From Chitinophagaceae bacterium (GTDB taxonomy: Bacteria; Bacteroidota; Bacteroidia; Chitinophagales; Chitinophagaceae), in assembly GCA_024103425.1 (NCBI GenBank), contig JAGFIS010000015.1:1-42130 (forward strand): DNA of 42,130 nucleotides, given 5' to 3'. Positions 23,259 through 32,141 of this stretch are shown here, one piece after another (position 1 is the stretch's first letter; each line of letters starts with the position of its first letter). The notes beneath the pieces are model-generated. The model was not told the DNA's origin. It saw only the letters and a list, made by a program, of their open reading frames with translations, and did not search any database. The position numbers and the translations under genes were made by a program.

Positions 23259-26200
23259 TTAGAAAATCGCTCTCAATGATGCACGGCCTGTGTGCACAAC
23301 AGCACTTGATGAAGGTTTTCGCCCTTCGTACTGGAGGGTCATTTCAATATTACCTGCTATCCGTTTAGTGAACTCTAAGTTCCACAGGATATTACCTCCC
23401 GGTTGCAAACCATCCAGCAACAAAAATCCTACAGGAGAATTCACGTTACCATCAAACGAAATATTGTTGTAAGAGAACCGACCGTTAATCATACCGCTGG
23501 CGAAAACATTGTAACGTACTTCAGCAGTAATAGAATTGGTAACAGATTTTTCTTTATTTCCAACTTCATTGCGCTTTGAATTCAGTCCATACTGCAATGT
23601 GGCCCTGAAATCTGTTTTGTGGACATAAGAGAACGAAGGTTCTAAATTCAATTCCTTTACTTCATAATTCCTTTCGACAAATGCGGGAACAGAGAGCCTG
23701 CGCTTTCTGAAGTTTATCGCCACATTATTGGAAAAACTTCTCGACATATTCCACCTGGAGCGAATACCGAGATCGCGAAGACTGTTGCTCTCAAATCCGT
23801 AACTCAACACTGCTTTATTGGTATTCAGCCTGTGCGTAAGGTCTAGCCCAAAGACCGGACTGGTACGATTGAAATAAATACTGTTGGCAAGAAATGAATA
23901 CATAGAAATCAAACTAGTGTCATCCATTGCTTTACCGAACGGATTGAATGCAAAACTTCCCTGAGATATTTCCTTCTTATTCACCTGCAAAGAAGAAGTA
24001 GTATTCAGTCTGTTGAGAAACTTTCTGAAACGTGTTTCGCTGCCTGATTTCAACCGTGACGGATTAATAGATACATTGTAATTAAGCTGAATGTAGTTGG
24101 CTTTTACATATTCATTAGTCGGCGTCAACACTCTGATCCAGCGTTTCTGATCCTGGAATACAGCCACTTCAAACTCATCTAACTGAGGGATGCTGTCTCC
24201 GTTATAATCTACCCACATATAAAATCCTTGTCCCGCGGGGACTTCGAGATAAGTGTACTGACGCTTTTGCTCCTGCCCGGCCCCTACCTCGTAGAAAACA
24301 CCTCCGCTCAATAACCCGTTCCACCCGTTAAAAGAATATTCTGCCCTGCCCAACAAACTTTCATCATCCTTGACAATATTTACAAAATCCTCTCCTGCTT
24401 TCAGCTTACGATATGTAACGTTCATTCTAAATTGGTGGTCGGGATTCTTCGCGACATCAAGGGAAAAGCTCAGGTTGTTACTTTTATCACTGCTTTTAAG
24501 TTGATCATCTACAGGGCGCGTATTTGTCCTCGCAAAATATGAAACACCCCATTTGACGGGCTTTTGTTCATCACTTTTCAAAAACACCCTCCACAACGAA
24601 TACCCGTAACTCAACGGGGAAAGCGTATCGTACTGCTTGATTAAATGGCGGTTATTCTCTGCCAGATATGATAACCCGACTTTGTACTTACGGAAATCGT
24701 TCAATACTTTGCTGATCGCCAAATCGGGCTTGAGATAACGAATAGAGTATTCGTTACCGCTGCCTGAAGTATAATATAACTTGTTGTTGAACTCCCATCC
24801 TTTGTTTTCAAAATAGGTTTCAACAACATTCCTGTTGCCTTTGAAATCTTTGTCTCGTCTGTAATTCTGTAATTGATATCGCGCAAAGTTCCTTTGTTTG
24901 GAAATACCTATTCCTGCATTCATCAATTTTTCATCTGCAGCAGGCACTAAAATACCCATACCCCAGTCACGATAAAACTCCACTCCACGCAACGTTTCAG
25001 GTGCTTTATACTTGTGATTCACATACTCAAATCCTGCATTGGTCGATAATTCCCATGCAGGACCGTCGCCTTTTGAAACAGGGCGTTTATCTTCAACCGA
25101 CGCCATCCAAGCCGTTCCTTTATTGTCACTATTTCCAATGGAAGAAAACGTATTTACATCATAATCGCTCAATGCTCCGGAGATATTTATGGTACTATGC
25201 TCGCTGACCCGATACTTTGTGCTAACCGTCACTACCTGATGTTTCTTAGGGGTAATCAGCAACTGTGCAGGCTCCCAGTCTCCCTGCGGTTTACCGTCAA
25301 CAGGAGCCACCCATTGAAAAACGCGTCCGTTTGCATTACTCGCTATCGGTACATAATTTCCTTTTCCCTGCCCCACATTGATGAAGGAAAGGCTGTACAA
25401 CGTCTCGTTCTTATCGGTTGAAAACACATACGCAGAATCGAGTACACCGTTAACCGTCGTGTCTACCCGCCGGTACAAAATCTTATCAACAGAAAAGGTA
25501 TCAGGCATTACATCCGGAAAGAATGCACTATCTATCTTATTACCGATTGTACTTAGAAACTGCTTTTGAGCATCCGTCAGCGGTTGATTAATCGGGCTAT
25601 TTTTGGCATCGGTATTAGCATAAGCCGCAACACTAAACTCAAGTTTATCATTCACCTTAAACTCATCTCCGAAGTATAGCATTGAATTCAGAAAATTTCT
25701 GTCGGTATATTCAAACTCCACCTGTATCCTGGTATCCCGGGTAATCATACGTTTGGCCGTAAAGGTGAGTTCTGCTGTATTGTAATCGATTACATAGTCG
25801 CGATCCTCACCACGCTCTACCAGTTCGCCATTGATGTAAACCCGCTCTGTTCCTGCCAGAACAGCGAAGTATAACTCTCCATTCGTACCATACAATTTAT
25901 AAGGCCCCTGATTTCCTTCGAGTGCCTGAACAACATTGCGTGAAAACTTACCCCTCGCTATAGCGCCGCTAAGAATCATCGAATTGGCCTTGCCTCCCCG
26001 CAAACTATTTTCAGACAAAAAAGACGCCCCCTGCAGGCGCTTGGAAAAACTCAGAAAACGGTTATTGGTTTGCCGCACATCGATATCACCAAAGTTCACT
26101 TGCCAGCCTCCTTTCTTAATCTGCATATAGATTCGATCAAAATCCTGAATATTCTGCGTATTGCCATCAGGCTGAATAGGAATATTGTTATCGCTGATTG

Positions 26201-26717
26201 CTGCCGTGAATTCTAAACTGTCACCGATAAAGCCGTTTAATTGCAGATTCAGTATAGAGCTAACTACGGCATCTTGGTTATTACCAAAAGAAATTCCGCG
26301 ACCAATACTACCGTTGTAATTAATCGGTCCGAAATCAATCAGCCTGTCTTCGTTGCGCAACCCCGGCAGCCTGACTGGTTGTTCTACAGTGAAATTATAC
26401 CGGATGCTGTCGTAATTGAAACGTGTAACAGGTTGCCCCATCCTGAACGGAAACACCCTGTAAGAAATCACTAACGAATCCTGAATGTCTCTCTTTAAAT
26501 ACAGAATGGCATTCACATAATCTATCCGGTAGTCATCCGGCCGGGCGCCGGTTATTACTTCTGAATTAGGAACGATACTAAGCGAATCCAGAATTAATTC
26601 TCCGGCAGCGGGAGCATACCACTTCTTCAGCCTGAGATTGGAAAGCGAAGGCTGTTGCGATTGAGCTGCTGCTCCGCAGAAAAGCAGTATAATCAGAATC
26701 AGGGGTTTCCGGAACAT
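23259..26717 (-). CDS. Very large outer-membrane protein with SprA-like segment
   Basis: 1152 residues from the ATG at 26717; the frame continues three codons up to a TTG. The signal peptide is MFRKPLILIILLFCGAAAQS. Residues about 210-345 include NFGDIDVRQTNNRFLSFSKR, ALEGNQGPYKLYGTNGELYF and RDYVIDYNTAELTFTAKRMI, a repeat style reminiscent of the gliding/secretion protein SprA. The last 500 residues alternate aromatic and polar residues as beta-strands and end in Phe, as barrels do. It has no TonB box or plug. It is predicted to be an outer-membrane barrel of a Bacteroidota-specific family. The first gene after it on the same strand is sdhB upstream, separated by a likely terminator. Confidence 0.8.
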   Translation of the reverse strand: MFRKPLILIILLFCGAAAQSQQPSLSNLRLKKWYAPAAGELILDSLSIVPNSEVITGARPDDYRIDYVNAILYLKRDIQDSLVISYRVFPFRMGQPVTRFNYDSIRYNFTVEQPVRLPGLRNEDRLIDFGPINYNGSIGRGISFGNNQDAVVSSILNLQLNGFIGDSLEFTAAISDNNIPIQPDGNTQNIQDFDRIYMQIKKGGWQVNFGDIDVRQTNNRFLSFSKRLQGASFLSENSLRGGKANSMILSGAIARGKFSRNVVQALEGNQGPYKLYGTNGELYFAVLAGTERVYINGELVERGEDRDYVIDYNTAELTFTAKRMITRDTRIQVEFEYTDRNFLNSMLYFGDEFKVNDKLEFSVAAYANTDAKNSPINQPLTDAQKQFLSTIGNKIDSAFFPDVMPDTFSVDKILYRRVDTTVNGVLDSAYVFSTDKNETLYSLSFINVGQGKGNYVPIASNANGRVFQWVAPVDGKPQGDWEPAQLLITPKKHQVVTVSTKYRVSEHSTINISGALSDYDVNTFSSIGNSDNKGTAWMASVEDKRPVSKGDGPAWELSTNAGFEYVNHKYKAPETLRGVEFYRDWGMGILVPAADEKLMNAGIGISKQRNFARYQLQNYRRDKDFKGNRNVVETYFENKGWEFNNKLYYTSGSGNEYSIRYLKPDLAISKVLNDFRKYKVGLSYLAENNRHLIKQYDTLSPLSYGYSLWRVFLKSDEQKPVKWGVSYFARTNTRPVDDQLKSSDKSNNLSFSLDVAKNPDHQFRMNVTYRKLKAGEDFVNIVKDDESLLGRAEYSFNGWNGLLSGGVFYEVGAGQEQKRQYTYLEVPAGQGFYMWVDYNGDSIPQLDEFEVAVFQDQKRWIRVLTPTNEYVKANYIQLNYNVSINPSRLKSGSETRFRKFLNRLNTTSSLQVNKKEISQGSFAFNPFGKAMDDTSLISMYSFLANSIYFNRTSPVFGLDLTHRLNTNKAVLSYGFESNSLRDLGIRSRWNMSRSFSNNVAINFRKRRLSVPAFVERNYEVKELNLEPSFSYVHKTDFRATLQYGLNSKRNEVGNKEKSVTNSITAEVRYNVFASGMINGRFSYNNISFDGNVNSPVGFLLLDGLQPGGNILWNLEFTKRIAGNIEMTLQYEGRKPSSSAVVHTGRASLRAIF

Positions 26718-26771
26718 TCGGTACAATCAGGATATAAAACAAAACTAAGCTTAATCGTTCGTATAGCTCAT

Positions 26772-26812
26772 ATAAAACGAAACATCCCGAAGACACATTG
26801 CCTCCGGGATGT
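26772..26812 (-). terminator. Probable terminator of the sdh operon
   Basis: An 8-bp stem (26782-26789 with 26805-26812) is read on the minus strand and is followed by T-rich TTTCGTTTT. The loop is 15 nt. It lies 28 bp past the sdhB stop. Confidence 0.6.
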
Positions 26813-26839
26813 AATAACATATTTTGTATAGCGCCTTTC

Positions 26840-27625
26840 TTAAGATTCGCTCCTGATTCCTGCAGGACCTGAGGAAACGCTTGCTCTCATATATTCACGC
26901 TTCATCTTGGCGATATTACCCACTGAAATACCTTTCGGACATTCAGCTTCACAGTTGTAAATATTTCCACAGTTTCCGAATCCTTCTTTCGCAGCCTGAT
27001 CAACCATATTCTTCACACGGCTGGCTCTCTCGGCATCACCTTGCGGAAGGAATGCCAGTTGAGAAACTTTAGCACCGATAAAGAGTGCTGCCGAGCCATT
27101 CGGACAAGCAGCTACACAGGCACCACAACCGATGCAAGCCGCTGCATCAAATGCCTCATCGGCTGCCACCTTGGAAACAGGGATGCTATTGGCATCAGGC
27201 GCGTTACCGGTGTTTACCGACACAAAACCACCTGCTTCTATGATGCGGTCGAAGGCGCGGCGATCAACCATCAGGTCTTTGATTACAGGAAATGCTGCCG
27301 AACGCCAGGGCTCAACTACAATAGTATCTCCGTCGTGATACGCCCTCATGTGCAACTGGCAGACAGTATTCTTCTCCCATGGACCGTGCGCTCGTCCATC
27401 TACATACATACTGCACGCACCACAGATACCCTCACGGCAATCGTGATCAAAGGCGATAGGATCCTTGCCTTCAGAAATCAATTGCTCATTGAGTACATCG
27501 AACATTTCCAGAAAAGACATTTCCGAAGAGATATCTTTCACTTCGAATGTTTCAAAATGTCCTACAGTTTCCGAGTTTTTTTGTCTCCACACTTTCAAGG
27601 TGAGGTTCATTGTATAGTGTTCCAT
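26840..27625 (-). CDS. sdhB: Succinate dehydrogenase/fumarate reductase iron-sulfur subunit
   Basis: 261 residues. The N-terminal ferredoxin-like domain has the 2Fe-2S ligands Cys63, Cys68, Cys71 and Cys89 ([20 protein letters not shown]). The C-terminal domain has [14 protein letters not shown] (Cys164, 167, 170, 174) and a second cluster motif in [15 protein letters not shown]. It passes electrons from the flavoprotein to the quinone in the membrane anchor. It is the third gene of sdhC-sdhA-sdhB. An internal Met at residue 6 is an alternative start ([11 protein letters not shown]). Confidence 0.96.
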   Translation of the reverse strand: MEHYTMNLTLKVWRQKNSETVGHFETFEVKDISSEMSFLEMFDVLNEQLISEGKDPIAFDHDCREGICGACSMYVDGRAHGPWEKNTVCQLHMRAYHDGDTIVVEPWRSAAFPVIKDLMVDRRAFDRIIEAGGFVSVNTGNAPDANSIPVSKVAADEAFDAAACIGCGACVAACPNGSAALFIGAKVSQLAFLPQGDAERASRVKNMVDQAAKEGFGNCGNIYNCEAECPKGISVGNIAKMKREYMRASVSSGPAGIRSES

Positions 27626-27660
27626 GAGCGGTTATTTTTTTGTTTTTCTGTAATTCGTTT

Positions 27661-29634
27661 TTACTTATAACTCCTTTGACTGGGTTTAGATACTTCAAAT
27701 ATCAAAGGCTCTTTGTTCATCACTTCTCCCTCAGGAGTGTATTGCCATGCTGACACAAAACTGAATTCGTCATCGATTCTCAAAGCCTCTCCCTCAGGGG
27801 TCTGGCTTTCTTCCCTGAAGTGACCGCCGCAGCTTTCTCTTCTCTGCAGAGCGTCGCGGCACATCAGTTCTGCCAGCTCCATGAAATCGGCAACTCGATG
27901 CGCTTTATCCAGTTCCGGATTCATACTATTTATTTCTCCAGGGACTCTTACATCTTTCCAAAACTCCTCTCTAAGCTGCTGAATTTCGGTAATGGCTTCT
28001 GTCAATCCTTTTTCATTACGAGCCATACCACACTTATTCCACATAATCTTACCTAATTCCCTGTGAAAATGGTCAACAGACTTTGTTCCTTTTACATTCA
28101 TCAGCTTGTTAATCCGGTCAGCGACTTCTTTTTCTGCTGCTTCAAAAGCAGGATGATCTGTCGGAATCCTCGGTGTGCGGATATCTCCTGAAAGATAATT
28201 ACCGATAGTGTATGGCAGGATAAAATATCCATCGGCTAAACCCTGCATCAGGGCAGAAGCACCGAGCCTGTTAGCACCGTGATCGCTGAAGTTACACTCT
28301 CCAATAGCGAATAAGCCGGGAACGGTTGTGTGCAATTCATAATCTACCCAGAGGCCTCCCATAGTGTAGTGTACTGCGGGATAAATTCTCATCGGCACTT
28401 CGTACGGGTTTTCACCTGTGATCTTTTCGTACATCTCGAACAGGTTGCCATATTTATCACTCACCACCTTCATTCCGTATTCTCTGATGGTAGCAGCGTC
28501 GGCATTCTCGATACCGTGTTTATGTACTTCCATCTTTCCGTAACGATGGATGGCATCTGCAAAGTCGAGGTACACAGCCATCTTGGAGCTCCCCACTCCG
28601 TAACCTGCATCGCATCGCTCTTTCGCAGCACGTGAAGCCACGTCGCGCGGAACGAGGTTACCAAAAGCCGGGTATCTTCTCTCTAAGTAATAGTCGCGGT
28701 CTTCGGCAGGAATATCGCCTGGTTTGCGTTTTTCGTCTTTATTCTTGGGCACCCAGATTCTTCCGTCATTCCTGAGGCTCTCACTCATCAGTGTCAGTTT
28801 ACTCTGATAGTCGCCTGATACGGGAATACATGTCGGGTGAATCTGTGTATAGCACGGATTGGCAAAGTATGCTCCTTTCTTATGAGATTTCCAGGAAGCA
28901 GTAGCATTACTACCCATTGCATTAGTACTCAGGAAGAATACGTTTCCGTATCCTCCTGACGCCAGAACCACTGCATGCCCGAAATAACGTTCAAGCTTAC
29001 CTGTCACTAAATTCCTGGCTATAATTCCTCTCGCCTTACCATCGATAACAACCAGTTCGAGCATCTCGTGTCTTGCATACATCGTCACCTTACCGGTAGC
29101 TACCTGACGTTGCAATGCGCCGTATGCTCCCAGCAAGAGCTGCTGTCCGGTTTGGCCTCTTGCATAAAACGTTCTGGATACCTGCGTACCACCAAAAGAC
29201 CTGTTAGCAAGTGTACCACCGTACTCGCGTGCAAAAGGAACACCTTGTGCCGTAGCCTGGTCGATGATATTTCCGCTTACTTCGGCCAGGCGGTAGGTGT
29301 TGGCCTCACGGCTGCGATAGTCGCCTCCTTTCAGTGTTTCATAATACAAACGGAAGGTAGAGTCGCCGTCGTTTTGATAATTCTTAGCGGCGTTGATACC
29401 TCCCTGTGCTGCAATACTGTGTGCACGGCGCGGACTGTCCTGAAAGCAGAATGCCTTCACGTTATATCCAAGTTCGCCGAGCGTTGCGGCAGCAGAAGCA
29501 CCGGCAAGACCGGTACCGACAACAATGATGTCAATGTTTCTCTTGTTAGCAGGGCTTACTAATTTACAGTGGTCTTTATAATTCTGCCACTTGTCTTTTA
29601 ATTCGCCTGCGGGGATTTTTGGATCTAATACCAT
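27661..29634 (-). CDS. sdhA: Succinate dehydrogenase/fumarate reductase flavoprotein subunit
   Basis: 657 residues, the long SdhA/FrdA form of Bacteroidota. The FAD-binding motif is [19 protein letters not shown] (residues about 37-55), the covalent-FAD His is in [15 protein letters not shown], and the substrate-site motif is [27 protein letters not shown] near residue 440 and the C-terminal [18 protein letters not shown] are further family landmarks. It oxidises succinate to fumarate or runs in reverse. Gaps of 46 bp to sdhC and 35 bp to sdhB indicate an operon. Confidence 0.97.
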   Translation of the reverse strand: MVLDPKIPAGELKDKWQNYKDHCKLVSPANKRNIDIIVVGTGLAGASAAATLGELGYNVKAFCFQDSPRRAHSIAAQGGINAAKNYQNDGDSTFRLYYETLKGGDYRSREANTYRLAEVSGNIIDQATAQGVPFAREYGGTLANRSFGGTQVSRTFYARGQTGQQLLLGAYGALQRQVATGKVTMYARHEMLELVVIDGKARGIIARNLVTGKLERYFGHAVVLASGGYGNVFFLSTNAMGSNATASWKSHKKGAYFANPCYTQIHPTCIPVSGDYQSKLTLMSESLRNDGRIWVPKNKDEKRKPGDIPAEDRDYYLERRYPAFGNLVPRDVASRAAKERCDAGYGVGSSKMAVYLDFADAIHRYGKMEVHKHGIENADAATIREYGMKVVSDKYGNLFEMYEKITGENPYEVPMRIYPAVHYTMGGLWVDYELHTTVPGLFAIGECNFSDHGANRLGASALMQGLADGYFILPYTIGNYLSGDIRTPRIPTDHPAFEAAEKEVADRINKLMNVKGTKSVDHFHRELGKIMWNKCGMARNEKGLTEAITEIQQLREEFWKDVRVPGEINSMNPELDKAHRVADFMELAELMCRDALQRRESCGGHFREESQTPEGEALRIDDEFSFVSAWQYTPEGEVMNKEPLIFEVSKPSQRSYK

Positions 29635-29680
29635 ATCCGGAACTAATTAATTAAACGAAATATTTTTAAATAATTTTCTT

Positions 29681-30346
29681 TTATAACCAGCCAACCATAA
29701 ATGCAATAGGCATCAAAGCAAACAGTAGAACAATGATAACAGAGTAAGCTACCCCCAGTTTCTTCACTAACGGAGTCCAAGTCTTATCATTCATCCCGAG
29801 GGATTGGAAAGCACTCTGGAATCCGTGAAGTAAGTGGTATAGTAAAGCGGCCAACCCTACCATGTATAATACAAACCACAACGGTTGAGTAAATACTTCA
29901 CGCATCCTTTCGTACTGATTAACTTCTTCAGCACCGAAGTATAACTCACTCTTGGTTTCTACCCAGAAATGAGCCAGGTGCATGATTAGGTACAGTAAAA
30001 TCAGTATTCCCAGTATACCCATATAACGGCTGTACCACTTGATCTTTGAGATATAGCGCGTCTTAGAATATTTTACCGGCCTTGCAGCTCTGTTCATTCT
30101 TGTCAGAATCATACCCTGAACAATGTGGATGATGAAGCCGATAAATAAACCGAGCTCAAGAAATCTCATAATCCAGTTATGACTCATGAAGTGAGAAGTC
30201 TTATTAAATGTTTCTCCATCATCATTCATGAAAATGGTGGCATTCAATCCGGCGTGGACAATTAAAAATGCAATGAGAAAAAGACCGGTAAATCCCATGA
30301 CAAATTTCCTTCCCACCGGAGATGTTAGCGTTTGCTTCCAAGACAT
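29681..30346 (-). CDS. sdhC: Succinate dehydrogenase cytochrome b subunit (single-subunit anchor)
   Basis: 221 residues with five hydrophobic helices, the one-protein diheme-type anchor of Bacillus/Bacteroidota complex II. His residues placed in helices are the likely heme ligands (LIVHAGLNATIF, IGFIIHIVQGM, LIMHLAHFWV, LLYHLLHGFQSA). It binds the quinone. It is first gene of the operon, with a perfect -7 box upstream. Confidence 0.93.
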   Translation of the reverse strand: MSWKQTLTSPVGRKFVMGFTGLFLIAFLIVHAGLNATIFMNDDGETFNKTSHFMSHNWIMRFLELGLFIGFIIHIVQGMILTRMNRAARPVKYSKTRYISKIKWYSRYMGILGILILLYLIMHLAHFWVETKSELYFGAEEVNQYERMREVFTQPLWFVLYMVGLAALLYHLLHGFQSAFQSLGMNDKTWTPLVKKLGVAYSVIIVLLFALMPIAFMVGWL

Positions 30347-30379
30347 AAGAGAATGGTGTTAAATTAGTTTTAGATACTA

Positions 30380-30387
30380 CAAATGTA
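30380..30387 (-). promoter_or_regulatory. -7 box of the sdhCAB operon
   Basis: On the minus strand TACATTTG is a full match to TAnnTTTG, about 33 nt before the sdhC ATG. A TTTG is present 23 bp upstream, slightly too far. Confidence 0.5.
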
Positions 30388-30435
30388 AAGCAGAAATCTA
30401 TGTAAACTTACAAAATTCCAACGCGCCTGCAAAAC

Positions 30436-31014
30436 TTATAGAAAAGGCTCCTGATTTAAACGCCTTGTAAAGTAATTATCCACCTGTTGAAAAAGAAAGT
30501 CTGGTTTCATCGTACGCCAGTTGATGATTTCCATCAATGGGATATAGCGATCTAACCCTGCTGCAAGAAAATCGTGCTGAGAAGATACAGGCATATTCAG
30601 GCAAACAGCCCATCCGCCGTTATCGAGGGAATCTTCAAACCATTCTTCATAATAACTGTCGTCGCTGCTGTGAAAGTTCAATACGTTTTCAACAATCAGA
30701 ATAAACTTATTGATACCTAATCTTTGAAATTCATCCACGACTTCTCTCTTTAGGGTCATGATATCATTCTCAATGGCATCATTCCATTCACCGATCATTT
30801 CAATAATCATGTATCCGCTTTCGTAATCTGCCATCAACACCTTCAGGTACAATGTACGGCTGCCAAACTCATCCCACTGTGGGTGGATATAGTAATTATA
30901 TATAGTGTTGGAAAACTCGAACTCACTGTACTCCCTGCCGTAAAATGGGGAGTGTTCATCATCTTCTGAGAGATACAGATAATGCCAGTTATCGAAAGGT
31001 TCGAGGTTTTGCAT
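30436..31014 (-). CDS. Hypothetical protein upstream of sdh
   Basis: 192 residues from the ATG at 31014 (MQNLEPFDNWHYLYLSEDDE). The ATG at 31032 adds six residues but is one base from a perfect -7 box (31034-31041), so transcription would start after it. It is acidic, with no signal peptide or membrane helix, and shows alternating strands and helices (SRTLYLKVLMADYESGYMII, GINKFILIVENVLNFHSSDD). No family was recognised. The position 89 bp upstream of sdhC on the same strand is weak evidence of a link; sdhC has its own box. Function unknown. Confidence 0.65.
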   Translation of the reverse strand: MQNLEPFDNWHYLYLSEDDEHSPFYGREYSEFEFSNTIYNYYIHPQWDEFGSRTLYLKVLMADYESGYMIIEMIGEWNDAIENDIMTLKREVVDEFQRLGINKFILIVENVLNFHSSDDSYYEEWFEDSLDNGGWAVCLNMPVSSQHDFLAAGLDRYIPLMEIINWRTMKPDFLFQQVDNYFTRRLNQEPFL

Positions 31015-31033
31015 GGCTGTAATGCTTCTCATA

Positions 31034-31041
31034 CAAATTTA
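31034..31041 (-). promoter_or_regulatory. -7 box of the 30436-31014 gene
   Basis: On the minus strand TAAATTTG is a full match to TAnnTTTG. Its position excludes the ATG at 31032 as the start if it is used. Confidence 0.4.
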
Positions 31042-31128
31042 ATCAATCAACACGGAAAGCAAATGTTTCTGTGATGAGAGAAACCGTAAAGTTTATGATA
31101 AAAAAGAATGGAAAATTGTGAAGAGTTA

Positions 31129-31938
31129 TTACTTCAGATTATCCAAAGCTTCCTTCACACTTCTGAACTTCATCAGCAGTGCCCTGGCTTCGGTCTCGTC
31201 GATATTACCTTTTTCCATTAGCATGCGCGTACCCCTTTCAAAGATTTTATTATTCGTCAGTTGCATGTTCACCATCTTGTTGTCTTCTACCCTGCCCAGC
31301 TGAATCATGGCAGCAGTACTGATCATATTCAGAATCATCTTGGTAGCAGTACCTGCTTTCATACGCGTAGATCCTGTAACAAACTCAGGGCCTACGATTA
31401 CTTCTATCGGATAATCAACCTCATCGCTTACAGGAGACTCAGGATTGCAACTGATGCTGCCGGTTGCTATGCCATTCTCGCGGCACCTTTTCAGTGCACC
31501 AATAACATACGGGGTAGTTCCACTGGTAGCAATCCCAACAACAAAATCGCCGCTGTTTACCTTGTACTCGCACAGGTCTGCCCAGCCTTGTTCAGAATTA
31601 TCCTCAGCATGCTCTATAGCATTGATGATTGCTTTTTCTCCGCCCGCGATAATACCCACTACCAAACCATGTGGCACACCGTAGGTCGGCGGGCATTCGC
31701 TGGCATCTAGTATTCCTAACCTGCCGCTCGTACCGGCTCCGATATAAAACAGCCTGCCCCCCTTCTGCATTTTTTCAGAAACAGCCTCGATCAACTTTGT
31801 TATTTGGGGTAATGCTTCCTCCACATTGCCGGCTACATTCTTGTCTTCCTTATTAATGCTTGAGACAATTTCTGCAACAGACATTTTCTCAAGATGACGA
31901 TACAATGAAGGCTCCTCAGTAACTTTTCTAAACGCCAT
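31129..31938 (-). CDS. murQ: N-acetylmuramic acid 6-phosphate etherase
   Basis: 269 residues. MurQ cleaves the lactyl ether of MurNAc-6-phosphate to give GlcNAc-6-phosphate and D-lactate in peptidoglycan recycling. SIS-domain motifs are present: RLFYIGAGTSGRLGILDASE (62-81) with Glu81, and IEHAEDNSEQGWADL with Glu112, corresponding to the catalytic Glu83 and Glu114 of the E. coli enzyme. GPEFVTGSTRMKAGTATKM is also diagnostic. Length is normal for the short form. A BadF/MurK-like kinase gene, its natural partner, lies 7.4 kb away on the same strand, beyond a block of plus-strand genes. Confidence 0.96.
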   Translation of the reverse strand: MAFRKVTEEPSLYRHLEKMSVAEIVSSINKEDKNVAGNVEEALPQITKLIEAVSEKMQKGGRLFYIGAGTSGRLGILDASECPPTYGVPHGLVVGIIAGGEKAIINAIEHAEDNSEQGWADLCEYKVNSGDFVVGIATSGTTPYVIGALKRCRENGIATGSISCNPESPVSDEVDYPIEVIVGPEFVTGSTRMKAGTATKMILNMISTAAMIQLGRVEDNKMVNMQLTNNKIFERGTRMLMEKGNIDETEARALLMKFRSVKEALDNLK

Positions 31939-32075
31939 ATAGTATTACAAAAGGTTTGAATTTAAAGATGCCGAATATATGACCATTTCACCCACTTATC
32001 CTACAGGCATCTGAAATTGTGATTGTCAAATTTAGAAAATCTATTTTTTATAGCAACCATTCGACAACAATTTCC

Positions 32076-32107
32076 TTTGGCTAACGAATATAGTTCCCTT
32101 ATTTTGG
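32076..32107 (+). promoter_or_regulatory. Promoter of the first MG2/plug gene
   Basis: TTTG (32076-32079), 20 bp spacer, then TATTTTGG (32100-32107), seven of eight to TAnnTTTG. The block TTCCTTTGG ... ATATAGTT is shared with the promoter of the paralogous gene at 36936. Confidence 0.6.
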
Positions 32108-32141
32108 GTAAAAAAATATCATCCGGGCACATACTGTAAAT

